From a virus: a stretch of 29,560 nt of DNA. Made by a program: the position numbers and the translations under genes. Under the pieces are notes generated by a model, which saw nothing but the letters and a program-made list of their open reading frames with translations, did no database searches and was not told the DNA's origin. The stretch is from IMG/VR virus record IMGVR_UViG_3300035698_020123, positions 1 to 29,560 of that record, one strand, 5' to 3'. Positions 9,983-17,920 of the stretch are shown one piece after another; position 1 is the stretch's first letter; each line of letters opens with the position of its first letter.

Positions 9983-10876
9983 ATGAAATGCAAAAAGCAT
10001 CCAAAGTATCTTGGTAAAAGAAAACCCACTAGTGGTTGTGAAACTTGTATCGAAATTTGGAAAAACAAGAATCCAATCGAGAAGTATAGAGGCCAGGATA
10101 AAATAAAAAGTAAACCAATCAGGCTTAATCGTTACGAAATGAAAGTTAAACCTGGTAAAGATTATGCAGAAATGGTATTCTGGGGAGATGTTCACCTTGG
10201 ACATCCAAAGTGTCAAGAAAAAGATGCGAAAGACATGCTTGAGCATTGCTTGCAAAAAAATATCCCAGTATTACTTATGGGGGATTTGATTGAAAGTGGT
10301 ACAAGAGAAAGTGTTGGTAGCGGCGTGTATGAACAGTTAATTAATCCTCAAGTTCAAATGGAACAGATGATTGAATGGTTAACACCACTAGCAGAAAAAA
10401 ATCTAATAATTGGTCTTCATCAGGGTAATCATGAAAATAGAATTACCAACATGACTGGTATTGATGTTTCAAAAGTAATGGCTCGGATACTCAAAGTTCC
10501 TTATCTGGGTTATGCCTGTTGGAATTTAATCAAAGTTGGAAAACAAAATTACACAGTCTATTCTAATCATGGTAGTTCTGGTTCTCGTTTTAAACATACC
10601 AAGATGAAAGCTGTTATGGATTTGACTGGTTGGTTAGATGCTGACTGTATAGCCATGGGGCATGTTCACTCTGTTGCAAGTGAAGCAATGATAAAACAAC
10701 AGGTTGACATGCGTAACAAAACTGTAGTAGAAAAGAAATGTTACGTTGTATTAACTGGTAGTTATATTTCCTGGGATGGTACTTACGCCCAGATGAAAAA
10801 CTTTCCAATAACAAAATTAGGTAGTCCTAAAGCAAAACTATTTGCTGATAGGAAGGAAATTTATTTTAGTTTTTAA
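9983..10876 (+). CDS. Calcineurin-like metallophosphoesterase
   Basis: The product is 297 aa. The N-terminus MKCKKHPKYLGKRKPTSGCE with CETC forms a small zinc knuckle. The phosphoesterase motifs follow in order: GDVHLGH (~70), LMGDLIESG (~95), GNHE (~150), SNHGSSG (~195) and GHVHS (~228), all with the metal-binding D, H and N residues. The fold hydrolyses phosphodiesters or phosphomonoesters; phage relatives include DNA exonuclease-like and nucleotide phosphatase forms, and the substrate here is unknown. The start has the best Shine-Dalgarno in the late region (AAAGGAG, 7 bases before ATG). It lies between a peptidase gene and the terminase genes. Confidence 0.88.
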   Translation: MKCKKHPKYLGKRKPTSGCETCIEIWKNKNPIEKYRGQDKIKSKPIRLNRYEMKVKPGKDYAEMVFWGDVHLGHPKCQEKDAKDMLEHCLQKNIPVLLMGDLIESGTRESVGSGVYEQLINPQVQMEQMIEWLTPLAEKNLIIGLHQGNHENRITNMTGIDVSKVMARILKVPYLGYACWNLIKVGKQNYTVYSNHGSSGSRFKHTKMKAVMDLTGWLDADCIAMGHVHSVASEAMIKQQVDMRNKTVVEKKCYVVLTGSYISWDGTYAQMKNFPITKLGSPKAKLFADRKEIYFSF

Positions 10877-10886
10877 ATAATAATAT

Positions 10887-11081
10887 ATGATTAGTTATTT
10901 TAGAAATAAAATTAAAAATTTAGACATCCTTGATATAGGATATATTAAAATTGTTTGTATTCTAATAGGTGCAATTCTTGGTGCTTATATATCAGAGTTT
11001 GTTAAAGATAATTTACTTGTCTTTATAACTATAAGTGCAATTTTTTATTGTCATCTATTAATTAGAATTTTTAAAAAATAA
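10887..11081 (+). CDS. Small two-pass membrane protein
   Basis: The product is 64 aa with a basic N-terminus (MISYFRNKIKN), a hydrophobic segment IVCILIGAILGAYI, a short polar turn (SEFVKDN) and a second segment LLVFITISAIFYCHLLI, ending RIFKK. By shape it could be a holin-like or inner-membrane protein; there are no motifs to decide. It lies 10 bases after the phosphoesterase gene and 3 before the next gene. Confidence 0.65.
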   Translation: MISYFRNKIKNLDILDIGYIKIVCILIGAILGAYISEFVKDNLLVFITISAIFYCHLLIRIFKK

Positions 11082-11084
11082 AGT

Positions 11085-11291
11085 ATGTCAGATGAAAAGA
11101 TAAAATTAGCAGCAGAGCTTGCCTTGTCAGCTAAGAGGCGTTCCTCAACAGGTTCATCACAGCTTACAGGAATTGCTTTAGAATTGTTTCTACACAAGAA
11201 ACCTTTTGAGTTAGAAAGAATAATAAGAGGTGAGGAAGAAGTTGTTGCAGAATTTTCTGAACAAAAATTTTTTGACCCGAATGATATGTAA
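11085..11291 (+). CDS. Hypothetical protein
   Basis: The product is 68 aa with an Ala/Leu-rich helix at the start (EKIKLAAELALSAKRRSSTG) followed by LTGIALELFLHKKPFELERI and an acidic tail. It is soluble. It lies directly before the terminase ATPase gene (6 bases) in the same direction, and could be a packaging accessory factor by position only. Confidence 0.6.
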   Translation: MSDEKIKLAAELALSAKRRSSTGSSQLTGIALELFLHKKPFELERIIRGEEEVVAEFSEQKFFDPNDM

Positions 11292-11297
11292 AAAAAT

Positions 11298-12008
11298 ATG
11301 TATGATTTAGACTATATACAAAAATTAAAACAAAATAAAACATTACAAGATTTAGAGTGGGCACAGTGTGTAAAAGATCCTTATCATTTTTTAACACATT
11401 GGGCCAACACGCTAGATGTTCATGGTAATGATAATGGTATAGATAATTCAGTAAAACCATTTCCAGAAAAAGAACATCTTAAAATACTTGTGGATTTATG
11501 GCTGAATAACAAACTTTTACTTGTGCCAAAATCTCGTCAGATGATGATGTCATGGATATTTACAGCTCTTTATTTATGGGACAATCAATTCCATAAAGGA
11601 AGATTAACTTTTTTCCAATCAAAGAAAGCTGATGACGCTGACGATTTAATTAAGAGATCAAAATTTATTTGGGATAACGAACCAAATTTTCTTAAAAGAT
11701 ATTATGAAGATGGGAAATTCAAAGAATTAATTTGTAACCCACAACATAATGGACAGCACACATATTGTAGACTCGTGTTTCCAGACATAAATTCAGAAAT
11801 TAGAGGGATACCAGAGGGTGGTGATGTTATTAGGATGCATACAGCATCAGGAATTTTAGCGGATGAGATGGCTTTCCAGCCCGAAGCTAAATCAGCTTAT
11901 ACTGCGGCCAAGCCAACAATTTCTTCCCAAGGAAGGTTCACAGGAGTCAGCACAGCTGAAGACGGAACTTTTTTTGAAGATCTTGTTTTTGATAAATTAG
12001 ACGTTTAA
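11298..12008 (+). CDS. terL: Terminase large subunit, ATPase part
   Basis: The product is 236 aa. It contains the adenine-binding and Walker A-like region LLLVPKSRQMMMSWIFTALY (~70-90) and Walker B ILADEMAF (~187), followed by the coupling motif region (GVSTAEDGTFF). The Walker A lacks the usual G-K before S/T but matches the K-S-R-Q-M form common in TerL proteins. This domain hydrolyses ATP to drive DNA into the procapsid. The protein ends at TAA (12006-12008), just before the expected nuclease domain, which is encoded by the next gene two bases later. The ATPase and nuclease are therefore split. Confidence 0.88.
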   Translation: MYDLDYIQKLKQNKTLQDLEWAQCVKDPYHFLTHWANTLDVHGNDNGIDNSVKPFPEKEHLKILVDLWLNNKLLLVPKSRQMMMSWIFTALYLWDNQFHKGRLTFFQSKKADDADDLIKRSKFIWDNEPNFLKRYYEDGKFKELICNPQHNGQHTYCRLVFPDINSEIRGIPEGGDVIRMHTASGILADEMAFQPEAKSAYTAAKPTISSQGRFTGVSTAEDGTFFEDLVFDKLDV

Positions 12009-12010
12009 AT

Positions 12011-13000
12011 ATGTATGATGATGTAAAAAAAGAAGAACTAATAAAAGGAATGAAAGTTTGGAAAAATCCAAAAAATAAATTTCTTGTAGCCATGCTTCAT
12101 TATACAGCTGACCCAGATAAGGACCCAGAAAGAAATGGAAAAAAATGGTATGATACTGAAAAAGAAGGTGCACTTAAAGTTGTATGGAAGAAAGAATATG
12201 AAATTGACTTCACAACAAAATCTGGTAAATTAATTTTTGGACCAGACTTCTGTGATTTCAATCAATCAATTCATTTTATAAATTCTTATGAACTACCAGA
12301 ACCTTATGAGCTGTTGCTTTCATTAGATTTTGGGCAAAGACATCCTACGGCTGCACTTGTTGGAGCATGGACAATGGATAATACTCTTTACATAATAGAT
12401 GAGTATTACAAACCAGCAATTCCAAGTATTAGCTCCAAGGATATGTTCAAAGAATTTGAATATTTAATGGGAGACCTTGAAGGAAAATCAATAAGACAAA
12501 GAAGAGATGCTTCAATGATAACTTTCACAGAGAGAATTATAGATCCATCTACTATTCCAAAAAATAGAACAAAAGTAAAAGAAGGTGTTGAAATACCATA
12601 TAGTATTATAGAAGATTTTTGGGATAATGGATGGGATTTTTCACCAGCAGATAATAGTGTTGATGCGAGTATCACTAGAATTAGAGAATATTTCCAGTTA
12701 GATTCAAATCAAAAATCACATCTATATATATTCAAAGATAAGTGTCCAAATTTATGTAGAGAATTACTTGGATATAGATATAAGGAGTTAACCGAGTTAC
12801 AGCAAAGGACTAGAAGCACATCAGAGGAACCAGTAAAGAAGAACGATGATGCTGTCGATGCTCTTAGATACATGGTAATGACAAGACCAAAAACTCCAAC
12901 ATTAAAAGAAGAACCATTAACAAAGATACAAAAAGATATTCAATCATTATTGAGACCAAAAGTTTATACAAATAATTTTGATGATGATGGATTATTATAA
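12011..13000 (+). CDS. terL: Terminase large subunit, nuclease part
   Basis: The product is 329 aa. The RNase H-like nuclease core begins with LLLSLDFGQRHPTAALVG (first catalytic Asp, ~100) and ends with KKNDDAVDALRYMVM (acidic pair, ~290), as in TerL nuclease domains that cut concatemers at initiation and termination of packaging. The N-terminal ~90 residues (VAMLHYTADPDKDPERNGKK, KEYEIDF) are the link normally found between ATPase and nuclease. The ATG at 12011 is in a different frame from the ATPase gene, and that frame has a stop at 11993, so any fusion would need a -1 shift in 11996-12008. Two subunits translated separately is the simpler reading. Confidence 0.85.
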   Translation: MYDDVKKEELIKGMKVWKNPKNKFLVAMLHYTADPDKDPERNGKKWYDTEKEGALKVVWKKEYEIDFTTKSGKLIFGPDFCDFNQSIHFINSYELPEPYELLLSLDFGQRHPTAALVGAWTMDNTLYIIDEYYKPAIPSISSKDMFKEFEYLMGDLEGKSIRQRRDASMITFTERIIDPSTIPKNRTKVKEGVEIPYSIIEDFWDNGWDFSPADNSVDASITRIREYFQLDSNQKSHLYIFKDKCPNLCRELLGYRYKELTELQQRTRSTSEEPVKKNDDAVDALRYMVMTRPKTPTLKEEPLTKIQKDIQSLLRPKVYTNNFDDDGLL

Positions 13001-13021
13001 TTTATTAAATAAGAAAATAGT

Positions 13022-13216
13022 ATGGAAAATGTAAAAGAAAAACAAGAAGTTCTTTTTCAAGGAAGAGTGAAAATCTTTCTAGAAGACTTCAAGAATTTAC
13101 AAGAAAAACACAATATAGGTGTTAGACCGATTATTACAGCGATTGGACCAGATCTACAACTTACTGATTTGGTTAATCCAGAAGAAAAGAAAACAGAAGA
13201 AATTAAAAAAGTATAG
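13022..13216 (+). CDS. Hypothetical protein
   Basis: The product is 64 aa: helical first half (GRVKIFLEDFKNLQEKHNIG), then VRPIITAIGPDLQLTDLV and a lysine/glutamate tail. It is soluble. It lies one base before the GroES-like gene and after the terminase, so it is likely co-transcribed. No family recognised. Confidence 0.6.
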   Translation: MENVKEKQEVLFQGRVKIFLEDFKNLQEKHNIGVRPIITAIGPDLQLTDLVNPEEKKTEEIKKV

Positions 13217-13217
13217 C

Positions 13218-13484
13218 ATGAAAATAATTCCAAAGGAAAATATTTTGCTTATAAAGAAGCATAAAAATACTCAGCTCAAAGCTGATATCGCAATAGAAGA
13301 AACAGATAATGACAAAAGTTTATTAACAGGAGAAGTCCTATCAAATAATAATGATGATTATCCTGTTGGTATAACTGTAATTTTTGGAAAGTATTCATTA
13401 TTTGGATTAGTTTTAAAAAGTGAACAGTATTATTTCGTAGATGCCGATGATATAATTGGCACGACAACTTATAAAGAAAAATAA
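13218..13484 (+). CDS. groES: GroES-like co-chaperonin (Cpn10)
   Basis: The product is 88 aa from the ATG at 13218; the frame is open upstream to 13119, but that part overlaps the preceding gene. It matches GroES in layout: an N-terminal strand (IIPKENILLIKKHK), a mobile-loop region with hydrophobic I-A-I (ADIAIEETDND), then VGITVIFGKYSLFGLVL (GroES V-L-F-G-K-Y-S-G) and YYFVDADDIIG (GroES Y-x-I-V-x-x-x-D-I). The length is close to the usual ~95. It caps the GroEL ring and closes the folding chamber. The groEL gene follows after 2 bases, so the pair is an operon as in bacteria. Sequence identity is low, so the fold call rests on pattern and context. Confidence 0.8.
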   Translation: MKIIPKENILLIKKHKNTQLKADIAIEETDNDKSLLTGEVLSNNNDDYPVGITVIFGKYSLFGLVLKSEQYYFVDADDIIGTTTYKEK

Positions 13485-13486
13485 TT

Positions 13487-15070
13487 ATGTATAAAGAACT
13501 TTTATTTGGTGATGATGCCAGACAAAAAATCACAAAAGGTTTAAATATTGTTTCAAAAGCAGTTGGATCAACCTTGGGCCCAAGAGGTCAAAATGTAATA
13601 TTTGAAGAAAGCTCATATCCTACAATTACTAAAGATGGCGTTTCAGTTGCCCAGCAAATATTTTTAGAAGACAAATTTGAAAATATGGGAGTAATGCTTA
13701 CAAGAGAAGCAGCTGAAAATACGAACAGGGAAGCTGGTGATGGTACAACCTCAACAGTTATACTTCTTTCATCAATGGTAAATGAGGCCAATAAATATAT
13801 AGCGACTGGAATGAATCCTATTCTTATTAAAAGAGGGATGGACAAAACCTTAGTAAGTATATTGGAAGTTTTAAAAAAGAAATCAAAACCAATCAAGACA
13901 GACGAAGAGAAATTACAGATAGCAACAATTTCTGCAAACAATGACAAAGAGATTGGTGATATGATTTACAATGTTATTAAGAAAGTTGGAACAGATGGAG
14001 TGGTTACAGTTCAGACTACTGGAAATTTAAGAACAGAAGTAGAATATGTACAGGGTACAAAACTTAATTCTGGGTTTCTATCACATGTCTTTATTAATAA
14101 TCACAAGAAAGTTTCAGCAGAGATGCAGAGCCCATCTATAATTGTAAGTACAGACAATATAACTAATCAGGATCAGCTAGTACCTATTGTAGAAAAATTA
14201 GTTTTGAGTGGCAAGAGAAACATGGTTTTACTTGCAAACAACATAGAAGGAAGTGCACTTGCATTCTTGATACAAAATCATTTGCTTGGAAAATTTAGCT
14301 GCATACCAGTTAAATTACCATCCTTTGGTGATTATCAAACAGATTTAGTTTATGATCTAGCAGCCTTAACCAACTCTACAGTTTTAGGAATTGAAGATGC
14401 AAAGAAAATAGAAGATGGCGAACTAGAAGACTTTGGAACAGCTGAAACTGTTATAGTCGATAGAGATTCTATTGTTATTTCTGGCGGCGTTGGAAATATC
14501 AAGAAAAGAATACAAGAAACAAAAACATTCTTGAAAGAAGAGAAAGACATTTATAAGATTGAAAAACTTAAAGATAGATTGGGGCGTTTGACTGGTTCAA
14601 TTGCGAACATAAAAGTCGGCGGTGCCTCAGAAACAGAACAGATAGAAATAAAATATAGAATAGAAGACGCACTCAATGCAACGAAGTCAGCAATACAAGA
14701 AGGTATTGTAGAGGGTGGTGGAGTAGCTTTGCTTAAGGTAAAAAAAGAAGTTGAGAAAATTACTAATGAGCAGGAAGAGTTTAATGCTGGTGCAAAAATT
14801 GTTTTAAACTCACTTAGCAAGCCACTTAAAAAAATTGTAGATAACGCTGGAGAGAATGGAGACACTGTTGTAGATAAAGTTTTAGAAACTGGATTAGGAT
14901 ATGATGCCTTAACAGGTGAATATGGAAATCTCTTTAAAATGGGAATCATAGATCCATTTAAAGTTGTAAAAAATGAAATAATTAATGCTGTAGCGACTGC
15001 GAGTATTCTTATTACAAGCAACACAGCTATAGCTATCAAGCCAATTAAACCACAAAAAAAAGATGAATAA
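13487..15070 (+). CDS. groEL: GroEL-like chaperonin (Cpn60)
   Basis: The product is 527 aa, about 20 shorter than E. coli GroEL. The ATP-binding motifs are clear: TLGPRGQNV (~30), KDGVSVA (~50), GDGTTST (~86), GVGAP-like EGIVEGGGVAL (~400) and the C-terminal NAGENGDTVV and DPFKV. The apical and intermediate domains between are colinear. The flexible Gly-Gly-Met tail is missing; the end is basic (PIKPQKKDE). It folds proteins in an ATP-driven chamber. Phage GroELs are known (e.g. Pseudomonas phage EL), usually without a GroES. Here it is paired with one and sits between packaging and portal genes, so virion proteins are the likely clients (inference). Confidence 0.95.
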   Translation: MYKELLFGDDARQKITKGLNIVSKAVGSTLGPRGQNVIFEESSYPTITKDGVSVAQQIFLEDKFENMGVMLTREAAENTNREAGDGTTSTVILLSSMVNEANKYIATGMNPILIKRGMDKTLVSILEVLKKKSKPIKTDEEKLQIATISANNDKEIGDMIYNVIKKVGTDGVVTVQTTGNLRTEVEYVQGTKLNSGFLSHVFINNHKKVSAEMQSPSIIVSTDNITNQDQLVPIVEKLVLSGKRNMVLLANNIEGSALAFLIQNHLLGKFSCIPVKLPSFGDYQTDLVYDLAALTNSTVLGIEDAKKIEDGELEDFGTAETVIVDRDSIVISGGVGNIKKRIQETKTFLKEEKDIYKIEKLKDRLGRLTGSIANIKVGGASETEQIEIKYRIEDALNATKSAIQEGIVEGGGVALLKVKKEVEKITNEQEEFNAGAKIVLNSLSKPLKKIVDNAGENGDTVVDKVLETGLGYDALTGEYGNLFKMGIIDPFKVVKNEIINAVATASILITSNTAIAIKPIKPQKKDE

Positions 15071-15329
15071 TATATTATTTGTAACTATAATAATTACGCT
15101 ATTTATAGGAACAATGTTCTTTCTGGCCTACATGAACAATAAAAGAGACAGGTCAGAAAGAGATAGATTGAGAGAAGTAGTTAAGGCAATCAAATCTAAG
15201 GATGTAAAAGAATATGATTTAGTGTTGCCGCCAGACGAAGAGGCAGTCCTTGAAGAAGGAAAAGAAAGTGAATTTATTCCATTGGAAGAAGTAGATCCTA
15301 CAGTATTATTAAAATCACAAAAAAAATAA
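15063..15329 (+). CDS. Small single-pass membrane protein
   Basis: The product is 88 aa. Residues 1-23 (NNILFVTIIITLFIGTMFFL) are one membrane segment, followed by a highly charged cytoplasmic part (NKRDRSERDRLREVVKAIKS) and an acidic end (PPDEEAVLEEGKES). It overlaps the groEL stop by 8 bases. Possible membrane anchor or portal-region factor; the family is unknown. Confidence 0.65.
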   Translation: MNNILFVTIIITLFIGTMFFLAYMNNKRDRSERDRLREVVKAIKSKDVKEYDLVLPPDEEAVLEEGKESEFIPLEEVDPTVLLKSQKK

Positions 15330-15332
15330 CGT

Positions 15333-15623
15333 ATGGATATAACTAAAATTAAAATTAGAAAAGTATTACCAAAAGAGGGGTTAGTTGGTTTTGTCTCTTT
15401 TGTATTAGATAATTGTTTGTATTTAGGAAATGTTGCTATTTTTTCCAGATTAAATAAAGACACATATAGATTGGTCTTTCCAGAAAAAAAAATTAATGAT
15501 AAAGCTATTTCTTTGTTTCATCCAGTTACAAATGATTTTTACTTTAAGCTAGAAAAAATAGTAAATGAGGAATTCGAAAAAATTGTAGATGAACCAATAA
15601 TAGAAAAAACACATGAATCTTAA
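15333..15623 (+). CDS. SpoVG-like protein
   Basis: The product is 96 aa. It follows the SpoVG pattern: MDITKIKIRKV at the start (SpoVG M-E-V-T-D-V-R-L-R-R), a central strand FVSFVLDNCLYLGNVAIF (A-S-I-T-L-D-x-x-F-V-x-x-x-I-x-V-I), RLVFPEKK (V-A-M-P-S-K) and HPVTNDFYFKLEKIVNEEF (H-P-I-N-S-x-x-R-x-x-I-x-x-x-V-x-x-E-Y). SpoVG proteins are small DNA- and RNA-binding regulators. It overlaps the portal start by 11 bases. The match is by pattern, not by search. Confidence 0.65.
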   Translation: MDITKIKIRKVLPKEGLVGFVSFVLDNCLYLGNVAIFSRLNKDTYRLVFPEKKINDKAISLFHPVTNDFYFKLEKIVNEEFEKIVDEPIIEKTHES

Positions 15624-17520
15624 AGATTTAAAAGCACCAGGCTTAAAAGAAAAAGATAAAGGTATAGCTGATTATATAATTAATTTATATAAATCATCCT
15701 CGGAAATGTATTTAAAACAACATCGTGATTGGTATATAAATGAAAGATATGCTAGAGGCGAACACTGGATTGTTTACAATAAAAGTTTAAATAAAATTCA
15801 ATCTTTACCAGTAGTTGAAGGAGACATTCGTAGGACTGTTAATAAAATCAAGTCTCAAATTAGAGGTGTTAAAAATTTTATTAAAAGAAATCAGCCAAGA
15901 TGGGAAGTTCATCCAACCGATGTCACAGACGAAGCACTAGAAGAAGCAAAGAAGAAAAACAAAATACTTCAAAATGTATATAGAACTAGACAAATACCAG
16001 CGTTGTTAACAGATCAAATTGTTAATTCGATTAAATATTCAGTTGGTCTTCTTGAAGGTGGTATTACAAAAAAAGAAGGTAAAGATTATCTTGATTTTTG
16101 GATAGATGATACTTTTGATGTAATTTTTGACCCAAGCGCAACGTCTATACAGAATTGTCGTTTCTATATAAAGGCATCTAAGAAACCAGTTTCAACAGTT
16201 CAACAACAGTATGATTTAAAAACAGTTGCCTCTGACAATAAAGAAGCCGCATCTGAATATAAAGAATTATTAGAAAATGAAAGATATAACAAAAGTGGAA
16301 ACAAAGGAAATGATGATTTGGAAACTGTCATTGTTTATGAACTTTGGATGAAATGGTTTGTAGGAACTGAGGTGAAAGTAAGAGTTATTACATGTATAGA
16401 AAATACTGTTTTAAGAATATTTGATCCTTCCTATAGAAGATATCCAATTTTTGGATACACACCAGAAAGACTGGCCAATTCTATTTATAATGACGCATGG
16501 ATTAAAGATTTAATCTCACTTAATAAATCACTAGATAAAACAATTTCACAAGTAGAAGCATATATTCAAAGAATGCTTGCTGGTAAGTTTATGATTAAGC
16601 AAGGAGTCGAAGTTTCAAGTATTACAGATAGAGGCGCAGAAAAAATTTACTACAAAGGTTCTACCCCTCCAACTCAGATGAATTTGCAACCATTGCCAGC
16701 AGCTCCATTTACATATATGCAAACGCTAGAAAGATTTATTGAAGAACTTGGTGGCGTTCGTGAAGCTAGTCTTGGTAGAGCTCCAACATCATTGCAGTCT
16801 GGAAAAGCTATAGAAGCCTTACAGTCAGCAGATGCATTTACTGTAGCTGAACCAATTGAAAATTTAGAATTAATGTTAGCTGAAGTTGGAGAATTTATTT
16901 TAGAAGTAATATCAGACCACAACATTAGTTCAGAAGAAATTATAGAAGATGGTGAAAAAATAAAATTCATAGGTGATGTAGAAGAAGCACCAGAAGGTGC
17001 CCTTATTGTTAAACCAAGTAAAGTTAAAGTCGTTATTGTTCCAGAAATTGCCTATACAGAAGAAGCTAGAATGGAAAGAATGATGCAACTTGCTAACGCT
17101 GGTATAATTGATCCAGAGACAGTTCTTGAAAAATTATCTGTATCAAATATAGGAGATATCGTAGCTAGAATGAAAAAGAATAAAGAAGAACAATTTAAAG
17201 AAGAAATGTTAAAACAAAAAGAATCACACAGGACCAGTGGGGACGGACCAGAAGATACAGCTGATTTAGCCGATCAAGAAAATATGGCAATGGCAGCAGG
17301 TCAACCACCACCAATGACACCACAAGCTTTATGGAGCCCAGAACATACTGAACTTCACATGGCCTTTATACAGCAAAATCAGGATGCCTATAATCAGAAT
17401 AAAGAAATATTTGATGAACATATACAGGCAGAGCAAGAATTTAGTGGAGGTCAAGAACCTGAACAACCACAAGAAAATGTACCAAATGTACCAGAGGTAC
17501 CAATAGAACCGCTACAATAA
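15613..17520 (+). CDS. Portal protein
   Basis: The product is 635 aa. The N-terminal region includes DWYINERYARGEHWIVYNKS and DIRRTVNKIKSQIRGVKNFI with NQPRWEVHPTD, typical of P22-like and related large portals. The central stem and wing region has DLISLNKSLDKTISQVEAYI and a GAxR-type GVREASLGRAPTSLQSGKAI segment. The C-terminus is proline/glutamine-rich (EPEQPQENVPNVPEVPIEP). Twelve subunits form the ring through which the terminase pumps DNA. It overlaps the SpoVG-like gene, and the downstream genes are a basic protein, scaffold and capsid. Confidence 0.88.
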   Translation: MNLKDLKAPGLKEKDKGIADYIINLYKSSSEMYLKQHRDWYINERYARGEHWIVYNKSLNKIQSLPVVEGDIRRTVNKIKSQIRGVKNFIKRNQPRWEVHPTDVTDEALEEAKKKNKILQNVYRTRQIPALLTDQIVNSIKYSVGLLEGGITKKEGKDYLDFWIDDTFDVIFDPSATSIQNCRFYIKASKKPVSTVQQQYDLKTVASDNKEAASEYKELLENERYNKSGNKGNDDLETVIVYELWMKWFVGTEVKVRVITCIENTVLRIFDPSYRRYPIFGYTPERLANSIYNDAWIKDLISLNKSLDKTISQVEAYIQRMLAGKFMIKQGVEVSSITDRGAEKIYYKGSTPPTQMNLQPLPAAPFTYMQTLERFIEELGGVREASLGRAPTSLQSGKAIEALQSADAFTVAEPIENLELMLAEVGEFILEVISDHNISSEEIIEDGEKIKFIGDVEEAPEGALIVKPSKVKVVIVPEIAYTEEARMERMMQLANAGIIDPETVLEKLSVSNIGDIVARMKKNKEEQFKEEMLKQKESHRTSGDGPEDTADLADQENMAMAAGQPPPMTPQALWSPEHTELHMAFIQQNQDAYNQNKEIFDEHIQAEQEFSGGQEPEQPQENVPNVPEVPIEPLQ

Positions 17521-17535
17521 TTAAATTATATATAT

Positions 17536-17829
17536 ATGGCAATAAATAAAAGAAATTTTTTAAATCTTATTAAAAAAGGTGTTGGAGCAGCCACTCCTAC
17601 ATATGTTAGAAAAAGCTTAACTCCGACTAGGTCTGTTAAAACAGAATTAACTAAATTAAAAAGTAGTAGCAACATTACAAAATTGGCAACAAAAGCAGGT
17701 ATCGTCCCTGGACCAAATTATGGCAAAAGAATCAAGTATGCTGAAAATCTTTTTAGTAAAGGAAAGGCAAGAGAAGCTAGATTATATTTACAGGGTGAAG
17801 GGCGAAAAATAAAAAAATTAAATGAATAA
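17536..17829 (+). CDS. Small basic hypothetical protein
   Basis: The product is 97 aa, strongly basic (many K/R), with KGVGAATPTYVRKSLTPTRS, TKAGIVPGPNYGKRIKYAEN and LFSKGKAREARLYLQGEGRK. It is probably soluble and might bind DNA or acidic scaffold in the procapsid; position between portal and scaffold suggests a head gene. No family recognised. Confidence 0.65.
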   Translation: MAINKRNFLNLIKKGVGAATPTYVRKSLTPTRSVKTELTKLKSSSNITKLATKAGIVPGPNYGKRIKYAENLFSKGKAREARLYLQGEGRKIKKLNE

Positions 17830-17842
17830 ATAAAAGTTACGC

Positions 17843-17884
17843 ACTCTGTTAAAATTTTTAGTCGAAATTTTTCGGCCACAGAGT
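17843..17884 (+). other. Nested hairpin upstream of the scaffold gene
   Basis: ACTCTGT (17843-17849) pairs with ACAGAGT (17878-17884), and inside it CGAAA (17863-17867) pairs with TTTCG (17870-17874). It is followed by an A-run, not a U-run, so it is not a plus-strand terminator. It lies 36 bases before the scaffold ATG and may control its translation or mRNA processing. Confidence 0.5.
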
Positions 17885-17920
17885 TAAAAAAAGGCTAGTT
17901 AATTAATTGATACAAACAGT

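Noticed and set aside
11996-12010. Programmed -1 frameshift joining the terminase halves at TTTAAAT
   Set aside because: The heptamer is not in the right phase for tandem -1 slippage from the ATPase frame, and a start codon follows at once.
13119-13217. Upstream extension of the GroES-like gene
   Set aside because: It lies inside the preceding gene and adds residues not found in GroES.
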